A DNA stretch of 64,000 bases, taken from assembly GCF_003731635.1 (NCBI RefSeq), contig NZ_RCUA01000020.1, forward strand, positions 1-64,000, given 5' to 3'. Of the stretch, positions 1 to 8,909 are shown piece by piece. Origin of the DNA: Marisediminitalea oceani (GTDB lineage: Bacteria > Pseudomonadota > Gammaproteobacteria > Enterobacterales > Alteromonadaceae). The position numbers and the translations under genes are program-made. The notes under the pieces are model-generated. The model made no database searches and was not told the DNA's origin. It saw nothing but the letters and a program-made list of their open reading frames with translations. The stretch's first letter is position 1. Every line of letters starts with the position of its first letter.

Positions 1-11
1 TAACGAGCGAC

Positions 12-485
12 TTAGATAAAATGGGGTGATCCGGGTCTATATTGATCGCTTACATTGTAGTTTAAATAACCAACACGATATGAAGTTACCATCGCAGTTT
101 CTATTGCATGTGGCAAAAAGATTTTTAGAGTAGCACCGTTTTTTATTAACACCGAGTCCTGCTGGTTCTCTGGAACTCTATCCAGTTCAAGCGTATCGGG
201 CATGGGGTTATTTGATTGAATTAAAACCAATCCATAATCATTTAAATTTGGGCTGACTTTAATAAATTCTGATGTGCTCATTTGTAGGTCGTAGATGACG
301 TTCCTAACCTTTCCAAAAAACGAAGAATCTTTATTAATAGGAACGGATGTGTCCCACCATAGAACTGCTGGATTAGGCATATGACCTAAAAGCCAAACAT
401 ATGGAACGCTTTTATCCAGAAACTGAATCAAATCTGTAACAACAGCGCCGTGGATATAGATTGATTCGTGATGTTGATTAGGCAT
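12..485 (-). CDS. Hypothetical protein, integron-cassette gene
   Basis: A 157-residue protein that I do not recognise. No signal peptide, membrane segment or known catalytic motif is apparent. The ATG lies about 15 nt after the right-hand core box of an attC-like site (501-606), with GGAG placed about 7 nt upstream of it. That compact layout, gene on the same strand and directly after an attC, is what an integron gene cassette looks like. The stop is 12 nt from the window edge, so the cassette's own attC would lie outside. Base composition is AT-richer than the core genes to the right, consistent with acquired DNA. Function is unknown. Confidence 0.7.
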   Translation of the reverse strand: MPNQHHESIYIHGAVVTDLIQFLDKSVPYVWLLGHMPNPAVLWWDTSVPINKDSSFFGKVRNVIYDLQMSTSEFIKVSPNLNDYGLVLIQSNNPMPDTLELDRVPENQQDSVLIKNGATLKIFLPHAIETAMVTSYRVGYLNYNVSDQYRPGSPHFI

Positions 486-500
486 CTAATGCTCCAAGGC

Positions 501-606
501 TGCTAACGCTTAGCTTTGGGGCACAAATACGTGGGCGATAATCGCGAAGCGCCCACGTATTTGTGTCCCAGTGACCGAAGGGAACGCCAACAGCGTTTTG
601 TTATGC
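501..606 (-). repeat. attC-like integron recombination site
   Basis: Read on the minus strand the element starts with GCATAAC (600-606) and ends with GTTAGCA (501-507), the positions of the R'' and R' core boxes. GCATAAC starts many Vibrio-type attC sites; GTTAGCA departs from the GTTRRRY consensus. Between them lies a long imperfect hairpin with a perfect 16-bp arm pair (522-537 with 550-565) and a 12-nt loop. The upstream gene stops 3 nt before GCATAAC and the next gene starts about 15 nt after the GTTAGCA box. No integron integrase gene is visible in the window. Confidence 0.75.
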
Positions 607-609
607 GCA

Positions 610-1272
610 CTATGCCCATTTAGCGCTTTCTGGTAGTTCATGGCTACTGTACTCCATGTGAATTATGCGGCGAGCGGTTGGCATTGTTGCCTTGCTTGAG
701 GCATGTATGAGAAGAGGATGCATTAAGAGTGCATCGCCCGCATTAGCCTTGCAATAGCAACTTTGTTCCGGCCCACTATGAGCAAGGATTTCTGCTTGCG
801 GTAAAACACCCAGTAGGTGGCTTCCAGGAATGACTTTCAAACACCCATTAGTTTGATCTGTACTATCCAGATGAAGCCTCACAGTTAACATTTTAGTGAA
901 TACTTCCATCGGTGGTTGAGCGTGGTTTACTCCGTCCTTAATAGTCCAGTTTTGCCAACTTGTGCATGTGATCTTTTTTGATACAGCTGTAGTTTTGTCT
1001 TGATGCCATGCAACTAACCAATTTTGATCAGGTGTTTTATTAAAGTAGATTGCTCTAGCCAATATTGGTTTACCGCCAATATGTGAAGCGACAAGTTTTA
1101 AAACTCTTTCTGAGTTGGCAAAAGAGTTGATGAATCTTGATTTTCTTTCAATGTTTCTGACACCACCAGAGCGGCTTGGTTGGGATAATTTGGATACAGC
1201 TTCCCTGAGGCTTAATACTTCCTCTGTGGTCGCAAAGTTATTTACTGATTCAAATCCATTTTCAGTGAACAA
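610..1272 (-). CDS. Phytanoyl-CoA dioxygenase (PhyH) family protein, integron cassette
   Basis: A 220-residue Fe(II)/2-oxoglutarate-dependent dioxygenase of the PhyH type. The iron-binding H-x-D motif is at H90-Q-D92 (WHQDKT), and the distal half has HPLLIHAS with H190 as likely third ligand, followed by R201/R202 for 2-oxoglutarate. GCLKVIPGSH (143-152) is also typical. The substrate cannot be told. The only start that gives the whole frame is TTG at 1272, with GAGG about 11 nt upstream; an ATG a few bases further upstream is in another frame and stops quickly, so an N-terminal frameshift is possible. The stop lies 3 nt from the attC-like site, and a GTTATGC box (1292-1298) sits just upstream, so the gene forms a compact cassette. 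Confidence 0.75.
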   Translation of the reverse strand: MFTENGFESVNNFATTEEVLSLREAVSKLSQPSRSGGVRNIERKSRFINSFANSERVLKLVASHIGGKPILARAIYFNKTPDQNWLVAWHQDKTTAVSKKITCTSWQNWTIKDGVNHAQPPMEVFTKMLTVRLHLDSTDQTNGCLKVIPGSHLLGVLPQAEILAHSGPEQSCYCKANAGDALLMHPLLIHASSKATMPTARRIIHMEYSSHELPESAKWA

Positions 1273-1304
1273 ATGTCTGATACCTCATGGCGCATAACAA
1301 CTTA

Positions 1305-1534
1305 TTATAAAGAATTCACAGTAACACGCAGCCTTACTCATCCCTGAATTCCCCATATAGTTTATTGATAACAATACCTTACACCTGATTATGAGCTAGT
1401 TTCCAATGATTTATTTGAGTGTTACTAAGAATTCTCAGTAATAACGGTACTAATATTTAATAAAGTAATTTAAAAACAATGATATAACTAATAATTACTC
1501 TAGATGTATGTTTTTTACTGAGAATTCTCAGTAA
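1305..1534. repeat. Three copies of a 20-bp palindrome
   Basis: TTACTGAGAATTCTCAGTAA occurs as a perfect palindrome at 1515-1534, with one mismatch at 1422-1441, and as a degenerate copy (16 of 20) at 1305-1324, next to the cassette boundary. The size, symmetry and repetition suggest an operator for a dimeric DNA-binding protein or a site bound by a mobile-element protein. No candidate regulator lies directly beside it. Confidence 0.6.
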
Positions 1535-1735
1535 TTCCGGAACTGAATTAGCGTAGTTTCAAGTAATGTGATGGGGTTTGAGTACGAATTGAGAATGTCG
1601 GCTAAGAGCAATTAGAACTCAGCAATTTCGCCATCGCTTATGTCTGCTATTCGCTCTTTTCGGACATTAGTTTTTTATGGACTGTCTGGTTTGGTTGAAC
1701 TCAAAATCCTAAACTGTCAGATCGTGTATGAGTCA

Positions 1736-1763
1736 GTACAACTTATACTGTACAACTTATACC
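1736..1763. repeat. Tandem 13-bp direct repeat
   Basis: GTACAACTTATAC occurs twice in tandem, with one spacer base, at 1736-1748 and 1750-1762. It lies 25 bp beyond the terminator of the 133-residue orphan gene. Function is unknown; two copies are too few to call iterons. Confidence 0.5.
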
Positions 1764-1786
1764 CTCCTACCCAGAAGTAGTCTATT

Positions 1787-1809
1787 AAAAAGGGCTGCAA
1801 AGCAGCCCT
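1787..1809 (-). terminator. Rho-independent terminator
   Basis: The stem AGGGCTGC / GCAGCCCT has a 3-nt loop, followed on the minus strand by a run of Ts. It overlaps the stop codon of the 133-residue gene and should end its transcript. Confidence 0.8.
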
Positions 1810-2210
1810 CAGAGTAATTCAATCTGCTCAGTCCAGTCATCAATAGATTCAACTGAAAAGTAGCGGCGTTTGGATAGCCCGAACACATTCTCAAACTCAT
1901 CATCATTCACTTCTTCAGAATTGATAAATTCAGTTATCTGAAGCTCAAAGAGTAAAAAAATAAAACAACGTTCATGAGGGAGAAAATACTTCTTCTGTAA
2001 CTCCTCAGGAAGCTGCTGTACAAGCCCATCAGACAGTACAAAGCCATTAGTCTTAAATTTCTCATCTTTATGCTCATAGATGTAGTCAAGTGTTGCTGGG
2101 TTAAAGTACCAGGTAATCCTGAACTTATCCGGCCACTCTGTTCTTGTTGAACGTTTGAATTGATGAACAAACGTAATTTGCAGATCACTTGTATTAGTCT
2201 TCTTTGCCAT
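1809..2210 (-). CDS. Hypothetical protein, 133 residues
   Basis: I do not recognise this protein. It is soluble in character, with no signal peptide or membrane segment. The N-terminal half contains several aromatic beta-like stretches (for example ITWYFNPATLDYIYEH), and the C-terminal third is acidic (NSEEVNDDEFENVFG). The start is a plain ATG. A clean terminator overlaps the stop, which supports it being a real, independently transcribed gene. It lies between the palindrome region and the integrase, so it is probably cargo of the island. Nothing in the sequence allows a functional guess. Confidence 0.6.
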   Translation of the reverse strand: MAKKTNTSDLQITFVHQFKRSTRTEWPDKFRITWYFNPATLDYIYEHKDEKFKTNGFVLSDGLVQQLPEELQKKYFLPHERCFIFLLFELQITEFINSEEVNDDEFENVFGLSKRRYFSVESIDDWTEQIELL

Positions 2211-2339
2211 TACTTAGTCCTCAGTTAGTAAACCTCAGAATTAAGTAGCATCGTGGCCGGAGAAATGTCCTGGTTTTTTCCAGGCTAGTCTTAGCCCTAA
2301 CGTGGCGATACGAGACAGAATTAATGCTTGGGAGAATAA

Positions 2340-2432
2340 ATGATTACTAAGTCAGATGGAACTCTGAAACAAGAGCTGTCTTTGATAGGCCAGCATGTGC
2401 TGGCCTATTTTATTGAAGGTCGCACTATCTGA
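2340..2432 (+). CDS. Possible 30-residue small protein
   Basis: A short frame beginning MITKSDGTLKQEL has GGGAG 5 nt before its ATG. It is weakened by a perfect terminator-like hairpin (2385-2407) lying inside the frame. The frame may be accidental, or the unit may be a small RNA ending at the hairpin. It is not recognised. Confidence 0.25.
   Translation: MITKSDGTLKQELSLIGQHVLAYFIEGRTI
2385..2410 (+). terminator. Terminator-like hairpin
   Basis: The stem ATAGGCCAGCA / TGCTGGCCTAT is perfect, with a 1- to 2-nt loop, and is followed on the plus strand by TTTTATT. The minus side lacks a T-run, so it acts on plus-strand transcription, for which the only visible source is the short frame at 2340 or an unannotated RNA. 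Confidence 0.6.
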
Positions 2433-2467
2433 ATAACTCCAAACGGCTTTTGTTTTGCTTCGTAAAC

Positions 2468-3652
2468 CTATGAGGAAATTATCCCGAATCCTTTATTTAT
2501 AGCATCTCTAGCTTTACCAACTGAAATCTGAGCGTATATCTGAGTGTTTTTAACATCAGCATGACCAAGCGTCTGACTAATTGTCGCTATATCCACTCCA
2601 GCAAGAGCCTGGAAAGTTGCAAACGTGCGTCTTAGGTCGTGTTGTCGTAATCGGCAATCTCGATCAGTTGAATGTAACCCAGCCTTTATGATGATGTCCT
2701 TCCAATAATGATCACCTCCAGTCGCATAACCAGTCGCACTGAAACGTAATGATGGAAAAACAAATTGAACATTTGGATCGCGGGAATTATAGCGGTTCTG
2801 CAATATATGAAGAGCATGATTTGTTAAAGGTAGAAAGTAGGTCTTCTTCGACTTTGTTTTTATTGCAGGTACGATCCAGAGTTTCTCTTCAAATTTAACC
2901 TCTCCCCACTTCATAGATTTAACATTAGAAATCCTCGCTCCAGTAAATAAAGCGATAAGAAACATATCGGTATAGACTGGATGCTTATTTTCGTAAAGCG
3001 TTGTTATCAGAATATTGGCTTCTTTAGGGGATAGATAACGTGTGCGAGCTACAGTTGCCATTTTCTTTAACTTTGCCGCAGGATTGAACTCAAGAGGAAA
3101 GTCATCCTCATACTCCAAACAATAATTAAACATTGCTTTAAGAACAACTACACACTTATTGTGAATAGCGTAGCCCTTTCTATTCCCTAGCTCTTTGAAT
3201 GACTTTGCCAGGAGTTTAGTCCCAAGCTCACGAACATCCAGTTTGCCGAATATAGGCTTGAGGTGGTTGTTATAATTCAAAGACAGAGAGTGCTGTTGAT
3301 TGCCTTTTGTTGGCTTGAAAGACAGATGGTTTTGAAAATACACATCAAATGCCCGTTGAATAGTGTATTGCATACTTCGCACACTTGTTTGTTTTGCTTC
3401 TCTGCGATAATAATTCATCAATTCAATAACCCTATGACGGGCATCATCAAGAGTAAGAACGGAAACACAACCTATACGGATGTTGTAAGATTGTCCGCAT
3501 GCTTTGAATCTGGCATAGTAGCTTGACTTGCCAGACGGGGTTATCGATAATTTAAGGTTTTGCTGTTTGGTATCGGAGTACACCACTGTCTTATCAGCGG
3601 GTTTTAATTTATCCACTCGGATTTGAGTGAAGGGAAAGTTGTTTTTTTGCAT
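2468..3652 (-). CDS. Tyrosine-type site-specific integrase (P4 family)
   Basis: A 394-residue phage or island integrase. Residues 1 to about 95 form an arm-type DNA-binding domain of the DUF4102 kind, followed by a SAM-like core-binding region and the catalytic domain from about 205. The catalytic set is visible: R240 (LFTGARISN), H338 and R341 (HDLRRTF), H364 (TLGHADV) and Y373 (IYAQ). Start is ATG at 3652, with AGGTG about 8 nt upstream. Such enzymes insert islands at conserved sites and usually lie at one end of the element next to the attachment site; here the gene is the last one before the conserved smrA-purL block. It appears intact. It is not an integron integrase, so it does not account for the cassettes to the left. 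Confidence 0.9.
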   Translation of the reverse strand: MQKNNFPFTQIRVDKLKPADKTVVYSDTKQQNLKLSITPSGKSSYYARFKACGQSYNIRIGCVSVLTLDDARHRVIELMNYYRREAKQTSVRSMQYTIQRAFDVYFQNHLSFKPTKGNQQHSLSLNYNNHLKPIFGKLDVRELGTKLLAKSFKELGNRKGYAIHNKCVVVLKAMFNYCLEYEDDFPLEFNPAAKLKKMATVARTRYLSPKEANILITTLYENKHPVYTDMFLIALFTGARISNVKSMKWGEVKFEEKLWIVPAIKTKSKKTYFLPLTNHALHILQNRYNSRDPNVQFVFPSLRFSATGYATGGDHYWKDIIIKAGLHSTDRDCRLRQHDLRRTFATFQALAGVDIATISQTLGHADVKNTQIYAQISVGKARDAINKGFGIISS

Positions 3653-3692
3653 TTTTTACACCTATTTTTACAGTTAGTAAAGGTGTAAAAAA
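3652..3692. repeat. 12-bp inverted repeat at the integrase start
   Basis: TTTTTTACACCT (3652-3663) and AGGTGTAAAAAA (3681-3692) are perfect inverted copies that flank the integrase leader, with a partial third AGGTG just beyond. They could be arm sites or an autoregulatory operator for the integrase; this is inference from position only. Confidence 0.45.
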
Positions 3693-3726
3693 AGGTGCGA
3701 ATACCGCGAAAAACGTGGTTAAAACA

Positions 3727-3777
3727 CGTCCCCCAAGCCTTTAAGACCGCTCGATTCCGTACGCGGTGGGGACGCCA
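3727..3777 (+). other. tRNA-like folded element, candidate attachment site
   Basis: CGTCCCC (3727-3733) pairs with GGGGACG (3768-3774), which is followed directly by CCA. Inside, ACCGC (3746-3750) pairs with GCGGT (3763-3767), stacked on the outer stem as a T-arm would be. The whole is too short for a tRNA, and the loop is 12 nt, so no tRNA is called. P4-type integrases often target tRNA 3' ends, so the element may be a remnant or target sequence. Confidence 0.3.
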
Positions 3778-3862
3778 GCCAACTTCTACAGCTTCGATAA
3801 GTTCTGAACTTTAACGCCAGTCGCGCGTACTACTAATCAGAGACTTAGTGATCGGGGGATTT

Positions 3863-4459
3863 ATGCGGGACGACGATCAGGATTTTGAACAACTGGATAG
3901 CTTTCAGGATTTCCTGCAGGAACTCGGCGATGTTAAACCGATAAACTCTGACGATAAGGTTCACCTTCAGCAAACCCAGCAAGCTATTGAAAAACAAATG
4001 CGCCGGGAAGCCCTGCTGGCCCAGAAACCCAAAGAAAGCCCATTAACCTTTGAAGGGGTAAAACCGGTCAAGCCGGATGACTTTCTGGAATTTAAACAAG
4101 CCGGCATACAGGATGGCGTGTACAAGAATCTGCGCCAGGGCAAATATCCAATTGAGCAAAAAATTTCGCTGGCGGGACTCTCATTGCGGGATTCCAGCAT
4201 AACCCTGTATCAGAAAATTAATGCCGCCCATGAACGTGGCGTGAGGACTCTGCTGATTCATCATGGCAAGGGCGAGCAAAGTCAGCCCTTTCCTGCGTTA
4301 AAAAAATCTTACGTAAATCACTGGCTACCACAGTTTAATAACGTGATTGCCTTTCACACCGCCCAACCTATGCATGGCGGACTGGGCGCGACTTACGTAT
4401 TACTGAAGAAACACCCTAATCAAAAGATGATAAATCGCGAAAAACAGGCAAAACGATAA
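3863..4459 (+). CDS. smrA: Smr-domain protein, SmrA type
   Basis: A protein of 198 residues from the preferred ATG at 3863 (GGGGGA just upstream); a GTG at 3848 would add five residues. The N-terminal half is charged and probably helical. The C-terminal half is an Smr domain (small MutS-related) with LLIHHGKG and the closing GGLGATYVLL. Smr domains are linked to nucleic-acid nicking and ribosome quality control; the exact role of SmrA proteins is unsettled. The box that reads LDLHG in many Smr proteins is LSLRDS here. It is the first conserved gene after the integrase, and no tight operon partner is visible. Confidence 0.8.
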   Translation: MRDDDQDFEQLDSFQDFLQELGDVKPINSDDKVHLQQTQQAIEKQMRREALLAQKPKESPLTFEGVKPVKPDDFLEFKQAGIQDGVYKNLRQGKYPIEQKISLAGLSLRDSSITLYQKINAAHERGVRTLLIHHGKGEQSQPFPALKKSYVNHWLPQFNNVIAFHTAQPMHGGLGATYVLLKKHPNQKMINREKQAKR

Positions 4460-4505
4460 CCTGCCATAAATGACATAATTATCGTTAACTAATTAATTTT
4501 ATTAA

Positions 4506-4643
4506 TTATTTTGAAGTGATTTGTTGAACTTCGGTAGATAATTCAGCTGACTGGGCGGAGGTTCCAAACGCTGCTGTAACGATCATAAGCAGCACTGCAA
4601 CAGCCACGCCGGTTAAGCCGAAACCTTTTGAAGAACGATTCAT
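4506..4643 (-). CDS. Small secreted or membrane protein, 45 residues
   Basis: A short frame with a proper start: AAGAG lies about 7 nt before the ATG. The protein begins MNRSSKGFGLTGVAVAVLL, has a hydrophobic segment at about 9-26 and an Ala-rich stretch (TSAQSA) that could be a signal-peptidase site, then a short polar tail ending ITSK. If cleaved, the mature peptide would be only about 15 residues; if not, it is a one-pass inner-membrane miniprotein. It lies alone between smrA and the hairpin downstream of purL. Not recognised. Codon use resembles the neighbours, which supports it being real. Confidence 0.5.
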   Translation of the reverse strand: MNRSSKGFGLTGVAVAVLLMIVTAAFGTSAQSAELSTEVQQITSK

Positions 4644-4772
4644 ATTCGTCTCTTATTATTTCTAGACCACTGTAAAACTGAGCACAGCGATGTTAACTCA
4701 TCCCCTACAAGTCCTTGTAACCACACAGCATTCCATACTGCTTGCACTACTTTAATGCAGTAGAAGGGCGCT

Positions 4773-4807
4773 GGCAAGGTGTCAGGACAATTATTTGACA
4801 CCTTGCC
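4773..4807 (+). terminator. Strong hairpin downstream of purL
   Basis: GGCAAGGTGTCA pairs perfectly with TGACACCTTGCC across an 11-nt loop. The T-run (seven Ts) follows on the plus strand, although purL runs on the minus strand. It may stop read-through towards purL, or act as a 3' stabilising hairpin for the purL mRNA. Confidence 0.6.
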
Positions 4808-4822
4808 GTCATTTTTTTGAAA

Positions 4823-7800
4823 TTAATCAACAAAACGCCTTGCGTTGCGGAAAATGCGCATCCACGGAGAATCTTCCTGCCACTCGTCAGCACGCCATGA
4901 GTTAGCCACTGCTCTGAACACGCGCTCAGGGTGCGGCATCATAATAGTACAGCGGCCGTCGTCGGTCGTAAGGCCAGTGATCCCCATGGGTGAACCATTC
5001 GGGTTAGCCGGGTACTGAGACGCCACCTCACCGTAGTTATTTACATAACGCAGTGCCACTTTATCCTGCACAGACTGTAAGTCCGCTTGTGCGGCGAATT
5101 CAGCTCGCCCTTCACCGTGAGAAACAGCAATCGGCATTCTGGAGCCTGCCATATCGGCAAACAGTACCGATTTAGACTCTTGCACCTCAACCATGGCCAC
5201 GCGTGCTTCAAAGCGCTCTGACTTATTGGTTACAAAGTGTGGCCAGTGAGCCGTTCCCGGGATCAGCGATTTAAGGTTAGACAGCATCTGACAACCATTA
5301 CAAACACCGAGGCTGAAGGTGTCGTCGCGGTGGAAGAAACCTTCAAACTGTTCACGGGCACGCTGATTGAACAGGATAGACTTCGCCCACCCTTCACCAG
5401 CGCCAAGCACGTCACCATAAGAGAAGCCACCACAGGCCGCCAGGCCTTTGAAGTCTTCCAGTGCCACGGCACCTGACAGAACATCGCTCATATGCACATC
5501 GATAGCAGTAAATCCGGCCCGGCTAAAGGCTGCCGCCATCTCCAGATGAGAGTTAACGCCCTGCTCACGCAGAATAGCAATGCGTGGCTTAATGCCTTTG
5601 GCAATATAAGGTGCAGCCACATCATCGTTGATGTCGTAACTCAGCTTGGCGTGCAGGCCAGGATCTTTAACGTCTTGTTTCGCCTTATGTTCCTCGTCTG
5701 CGCATTCCGGGTTATCCCGTAAGCGCTGCATAGCATGTGTGGTTTCGGCCCACATGGCTCTGTAGGTAGTCCGCGCTTCGCTAAGCACAACTTCGCCGCC
5801 ACGGGTAAACTCGATGGTGTCAGTAGTATTTAATGTACCTACGTTATGCACCATCTCGCCCAGACCATTTGCGGCGAATACGGCAAGCACACTTTCCACA
5901 TCGTCAGCAGAGACCTGCAATACCGCACCCAGCTCTTCGCTGTATAGCGCTGCCAGGTCGTCATCGCCCAGCGAATCAAGCGCGACACTCACACCTGTTT
6001 TGCCGGCAAAAGCCATTTCCGCTACACTGACAAATAAACCACCGTCTGAGCGATCGTGATAGGCCAGCAGTTTGTTGTCGGCCAGTAAGGCCTGCACGGC
6101 GTTAAAGAAATTAAGCAGTAATTCCGGCGCATCCAGATCAACCGGCGTTTTACCTAACTGGTTATAGACCTGAGCCAGACAGCTGGCGCCTAAACGGTTT
6201 TTACCTGCACCTAAGTCCACCAGCAATAAGGCTGTCTCGCCTTTGTCGGTGCGCAGTTGAGGAGTTACCGTTTTACGAATATCCGTCGCCGCACCAAAGG
6301 CGGTGATCACCAGTGACAGCGGCGCAGTCACCGACTTATCTTCACCGTTGTCCTGCCAGGCGGTTTTCATCGACATAGAGTCTTTGCCCACCGGAATGGT
6401 CAGGCCCAGTGCCGGACATAATTCTTCACCTACCGCTTTTACCGCTTCGTACAAGCCCGCGTCTTCACCCGGGTGTCCGGCTGCAGCCATCCAGTTAGCC
6501 GACAATTTAATGCGTTTCATGTCGCCTATGTGGGCGGCAGCGATATTGGTAATTGATTCTCCTACTGCCAGTCGTGCAGAAGCAGCGTAATCGAGCAAGG
6601 CAACCGGCGTACGTTCACCCATCGCCATTGCTTCACCATGATAGGTATCAAATGCCGAGGCGGTGACGGCAACGTCGGCAACCGGTACCTGCCACGGGCC
6701 AACCATCTGATCACGGCTTACCAAACCGGTTACACTGCGATCGCCAATGGTAATAAGGAAAGTCTTTTCGGCAATGGCCGGTAAGCGCAGCAGCCGCTCA
6801 GCGGCATCGGCAACGCTGATCTCGCTGCAATCCAGTTCAGCAGAACTGTGCGTGGCGCTAGCCACATCGCGATGCATTTTAGGCGGCTTGCCTAATAAAA
6901 CTTCCAGCGGTAAATCGATAGGCTGATTATCAAAATGCTCGTCGTTCAATAACAGATGTTGCTCTTCTGTAGCTTCACCAATTACCGCGAAAGGCGCGCG
7001 TTCCCGCTTACAAATAGCTTCGAACACTGCCAGTTTATCCGGCGCTACCGACATTACGTAACGTTCCTGAGACTCGTTACACCAGATTTCCAGTGGCGAC
7101 ATGCCCGGCTCGTCTGATAACACTTTACGCAGTTCAAAGCGACCGCCACGACCACCGTCGTTGACCAGTTCCGGCATGGCGTTGGATAAACCACCCGCGC
7201 CCACGTCGTGGATAAACTGGATAGGGTTGTCTTCACCTAACTGCCAGCAGGCATCGATAACTTCCTGACAGCGGCGTTCCATTTCCGGGTTATCCCGTTG
7301 TACCGAGGCAAAGTCGAGATCTTCACTGGACTGGCCGGATGCCATAGATGAAGCAGCACCGCCGCCCAGGCCAATGTTCATTGCCGGGCCGCCAAGCACG
7401 ATCAGTTTAGCGCCAACCGTAATTTCACCCTTTTCAACGTGATCCTGACGAATGTTACCTAAACCACCGGCCAGCATAATCGGTTTGTGATAGCCACGTA
7501 CTTCGGTGCCGTTAAAACTGTTTACTTCCTGCTCGTAGGTACGGAAATACCCTAACAGGTTAGGACGGCCAAACTCGTTGTTGAACGCGGCACCACCAAG
7601 TGGTCCATCGATCATAATGTCCAGCGCGCTGACAATACGGGTAGGTTTGCCATAATCGACTTCCCACGGACGCACTGCATCAGGCAGTTTCAGGTTCGAC
7701 ACGGTAAAACCAACCAGACCGGCTTTCGGTTTAGAACCACGACCGGTAGCACCTTCGTCACGAATTTCACCACCAGAACCCGTTGCAGCACCAGGGAATG

Positions 7801-8710
7801 GTGAAATTGCAGTGGGATGGTTGTGGGTTTCTACCTTCATCAGGATAGCGATATCTTCGTGATGATAAGTGTACTCATGGGACTGTGGTTCAGGGAAGAA
7901 TCGGCCAGCCTGCCAGCCTTCCATTACCGCGGCGTTATCTTTATAGGCAGAGAATACATATTCAGGACACAGCTCGAAGGTATTCTTGATCATTTTAAAC
8001 AATGATTTAGGCTGCACCTCGCCATCGATGGTCCAGTCGGCATTGAAGATTTTATGGCGACAGTGCTCAGAGTTAGCCTGAGCAAACATGTAAAGCTCGA
8101 TGTCGTTAGGATTACGACCCAACTTCACAAAGTTATCGAACAGGTAGTCGATTTCATCATCGGCCAGGGCTAAGCCCAGCGTTTGGTTGGCTGAAACCAG
8201 CGCATCTTTACCCGCACCTAAAATATCCACCGAGCTGAATTCCCGGGGCTGATGCTTATCAAACAGCACCGACGCTTCCTCTGGCGCAGCAAACACGCTT
8301 TCGGTCATACGGTCATGAAGCGCTGCGGCTACCAGCTTACGTTGTTCATCTGTCAACGGCTGTGCCGCTGTCACATAGAAAGCACAACCACGTTCAACAC
8401 GGGCAATTGCCGTTAATCCGCAGTTATGGGCAATGTCGGTGGCTTTACTTGACCACGGCGAAATAGTGCCGGGACGAGGAGTCACGAAAAAACATTCGCC
8501 GGTGGCAGCTTCCTGTGCCTGCTTCGGTCCATAGGTTAACAATTTATCCAACACCGATAATTGTTCTTCGGTTAACGCCTGTTGCGCATCAACTAAATGA
8601 ACATATTCGCTGTAAAGGTGAGTAACGTCGACATCGGATTGCTGCAGTCGTTGGATTAATTTAGCTGTGCGGAAGTCAGATAACGCCGGGGCGCCACGTA
8701 GGACCAACAT
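4823..8710 (-). CDS. purL: Phosphoribosylformylglycinamidine synthase
   Basis: A 1295-residue single-chain FGAM synthase, the usual length of the large proteobacterial form. It converts FGAR and glutamine to FGAM with ATP in purine synthesis, in the cytoplasm. The N-terminal linker is followed by two AIRS-type ATP-binding halves, including [13 protein letters not shown] and the GGGAASSM glycine-rich stretch. The C-terminal glutamine amidotransferase domain starts near 1040, with the nucleophile Cys at about 1138 (GVCNGCQML) and the closing MMPHPER motif. It is transcribed alone and divergently from the MltF-like gene. No PurR-type palindrome was recognised upstream. Confidence 0.97.
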   Translation of the reverse strand: MLVLRGAPALSDFRTAKLIQRLQQSDVDVTHLYSEYVHLVDAQQALTEEQLSVLDKLLTYGPKQAQEAATGECFFVTPRPGTISPWSSKATDIAHNCGLTAIARVERGCAFYVTAAQPLTDEQRKLVAAALHDRMTESVFAAPEEASVLFDKHQPREFSSVDILGAGKDALVSANQTLGLALADDEIDYLFDNFVKLGRNPNDIELYMFAQANSEHCRHKIFNADWTIDGEVQPKSLFKMIKNTFELCPEYVFSAYKDNAAVMEGWQAGRFFPEPQSHEYTYHHEDIAILMKVETHNHPTAISPFPGAATGSGGEIRDEGATGRGSKPKAGLVGFTVSNLKLPDAVRPWEVDYGKPTRIVSALDIMIDGPLGGAAFNNEFGRPNLLGYFRTYEQEVNSFNGTEVRGYHKPIMLAGGLGNIRQDHVEKGEITVGAKLIVLGGPAMNIGLGGGAASSMASGQSSEDLDFASVQRDNPEMERRCQEVIDACWQLGEDNPIQFIHDVGAGGLSNAMPELVNDGGRGGRFELRKVLSDEPGMSPLEIWCNESQERYVMSVAPDKLAVFEAICKRERAPFAVIGEATEEQHLLLNDEHFDNQPIDLPLEVLLGKPPKMHRDVASATHSSAELDCSEISVADAAERLLRLPAIAEKTFLITIGDRSVTGLVSRDQMVGPWQVPVADVAVTASAFDTYHGEAMAMGERTPVALLDYAASARLAVGESITNIAAAHIGDMKRIKLSANWMAAAGHPGEDAGLYEAVKAVGEELCPALGLTIPVGKDSMSMKTAWQDNGEDKSVTAPLSLVITAFGAATDIRKTVTPQLRTDKGETALLLVDLGAGKNRLGASCLAQVYNQLGKTPVDLDAPELLLNFFNAVQALLADNKLLAYHDRSDGGLFVSVAEMAFAGKTGVSVALDSLGDDDLAALYSEELGAVLQVSADDVESVLAVFAANGLGEMVHNVGTLNTTDTIEFTRGGEVVLSEARTTYRAMWAETTHAMQRLRDNPECADEEHKAKQDVKDPGLHAKLSYDINDDVAAPYIAKGIKPRIAILREQGVNSHLEMAAAFSRAGFTAIDVHMSDVLSGAVALEDFKGLAACGGFSYGDVLGAGEGWAKSILFNQRAREQFEGFFHRDDTFSLGVCNGCQMLSNLKSLIPGTAHWPHFVTNKSERFEARVAMVEVQESKSVLFADMAGSRMPIAVSHGEGRAEFAAQADLQSVQDKVALRYVNNYGEVASQYPANPNGSPMGITGLTTDDGRCTIMMPHPERVFRAVANSWRADEWQEDSPWMRIFRNARRFVD

Positions 8711-8909
8711 AGTTTGCTACCTAATTTGTGAGAACCGCCGGGTAGAAAACGCCAATCTGCCGTCGGTCCTGGTTGTGAACTTGTTTGGCGCGGATTATAG
8801 TGGAAAAGCGGCGGCTTGATAACCAGCAAGGGTTATTCAACCGTAATTTTTTTACCTAAATAACCCGATCCTGTGGTTTTAGCACTAACAGCAGTAATAA
8901 AGAATAATA

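Larger units (their letters stand above)
1299..1808. other. Gene-free AT-rich stretch with palindromes
   Basis: About 510 bp without a convincing gene. It holds the 20-bp palindrome family (1305-1534), a diverged inverted pair (1594-1609 with 1653-1668, 12 of 16 positions complementary), a tandem 13-bp repeat (1736-1763) and the terminator of the gene to the right. The inverted pair resembles neither attC nor a terminator. The stretch separates the cassettes from the integrase side of the island. Confidence 0.5.

Noticed and set aside
1736-1763. Iterons of a replication origin
   Set aside because: Only two tandem copies, with no replication protein gene or DnaA boxes nearby.
3727-3777. A tRNA gene
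   Set aside because: Only acceptor-like and one arm-like stem are present, the loop is 12 nt and D- and anticodon arms are missing.
5237-6590. Several long plus-strand frames opposite purL
   Set aside because: They are antisense shadows of a GC-rich, strongly conserved coding gene.
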